Source: Dehalococcoidales bacterium
GTDB lineage: Bacteria > Chloroflexota > Dehalococcoidia > Dehalococcoidales > RBG-16-60-22
DNA: 5,640 nt
Direction: 5' to 3'
NCBI GenBank assembly: GCA_030615475.1
Contig: JAUWZF010000084.1
Coordinates: forward strand, 1 to 5,640
Part shown: positions 5,629-5,640 of the stretch, piece by piece
Layout: every line of letters begins with the position of its first letter
Numbering within the stretch: position 1 is the first letter of the stretch
Position numbers and translations under genes: made by a program
The notes under the pieces: model-generated
Seen by the model: the letters and a program-made list of their open reading frames with translations, nothing else
What the model was told of the DNA's origin: nothing
The model's database searches: none

Positions 5629-5640
5629 AGATAGGTACCG

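Overview
The window looks like a chromosomal housekeeping segment from a bacterium of the Chloroflexota, probably the Dehalococcoidia or a relative. That placement is inference. It rests on the overall look of the ClpP and trigger factor proteins, the aspS-tig-clpP order, and an intergenic repeat of the 'attgcgag...gaagcaatctc' kind that I associate with such genomes. No database search was possible. There are no phage, transposase, toxin, CRISPR or rRNA/tRNA genes. Coding density is high and the five genes are intact.

Left block, plus strand (about 60-3927). A good sigma70-type promoter (-35 TTGAAG, 17-bp spacer, -10 TATAAT) drives a compact three-gene operon. aspS encodes aspartyl-tRNA synthetase, tig encodes the ribosome-associated chaperone trigger factor, and clpP encodes the ClpP protease subunit. 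aspS and tig are separated by only 16 bases, and tig and clpP overlap by four bases (ATGA). aspS and tig both appear to start with TTG; in both cases the Shine-Dalgarno position and the family N-terminus agree on it. The operon links tRNA charging, folding of nascent chains and protein degradation. clpX, which often follows tig-clpP in bacteria, is not here.

Middle (3928-4106). A 179-base gap separates convergent genes. It is filled mostly by non-coding repeat DNA: a short 'TCATTG...GCAATCTC' element and a multi-hairpin element with three nested or adjacent inverted repeats. The whole stretch is bounded by TCATTG/CAATGA inverted ends. No clear hairpin-plus-T-tract terminator is visible.

Right block, minus strand (4107-5605). 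A PHP-family metallo-phosphoesterase is followed after two bases by a PurN-like formyltransferase with a GTG start, whose ribosome-binding site lies in the last PHP codons. They are almost certainly co-transcribed and translationally coupled. The formyltransferase keeps the Asn-His-Asp catalytic set but is much longer than ordinary PurN, so its substrate is open.

No overtly new multi-gene system is seen. The points most worth a second look are the non-discriminating signature and unusual active-site residues of the AspRS, the PHP/formyltransferase pair of uncertain substrate, and the composite repeat between the convergent operons.
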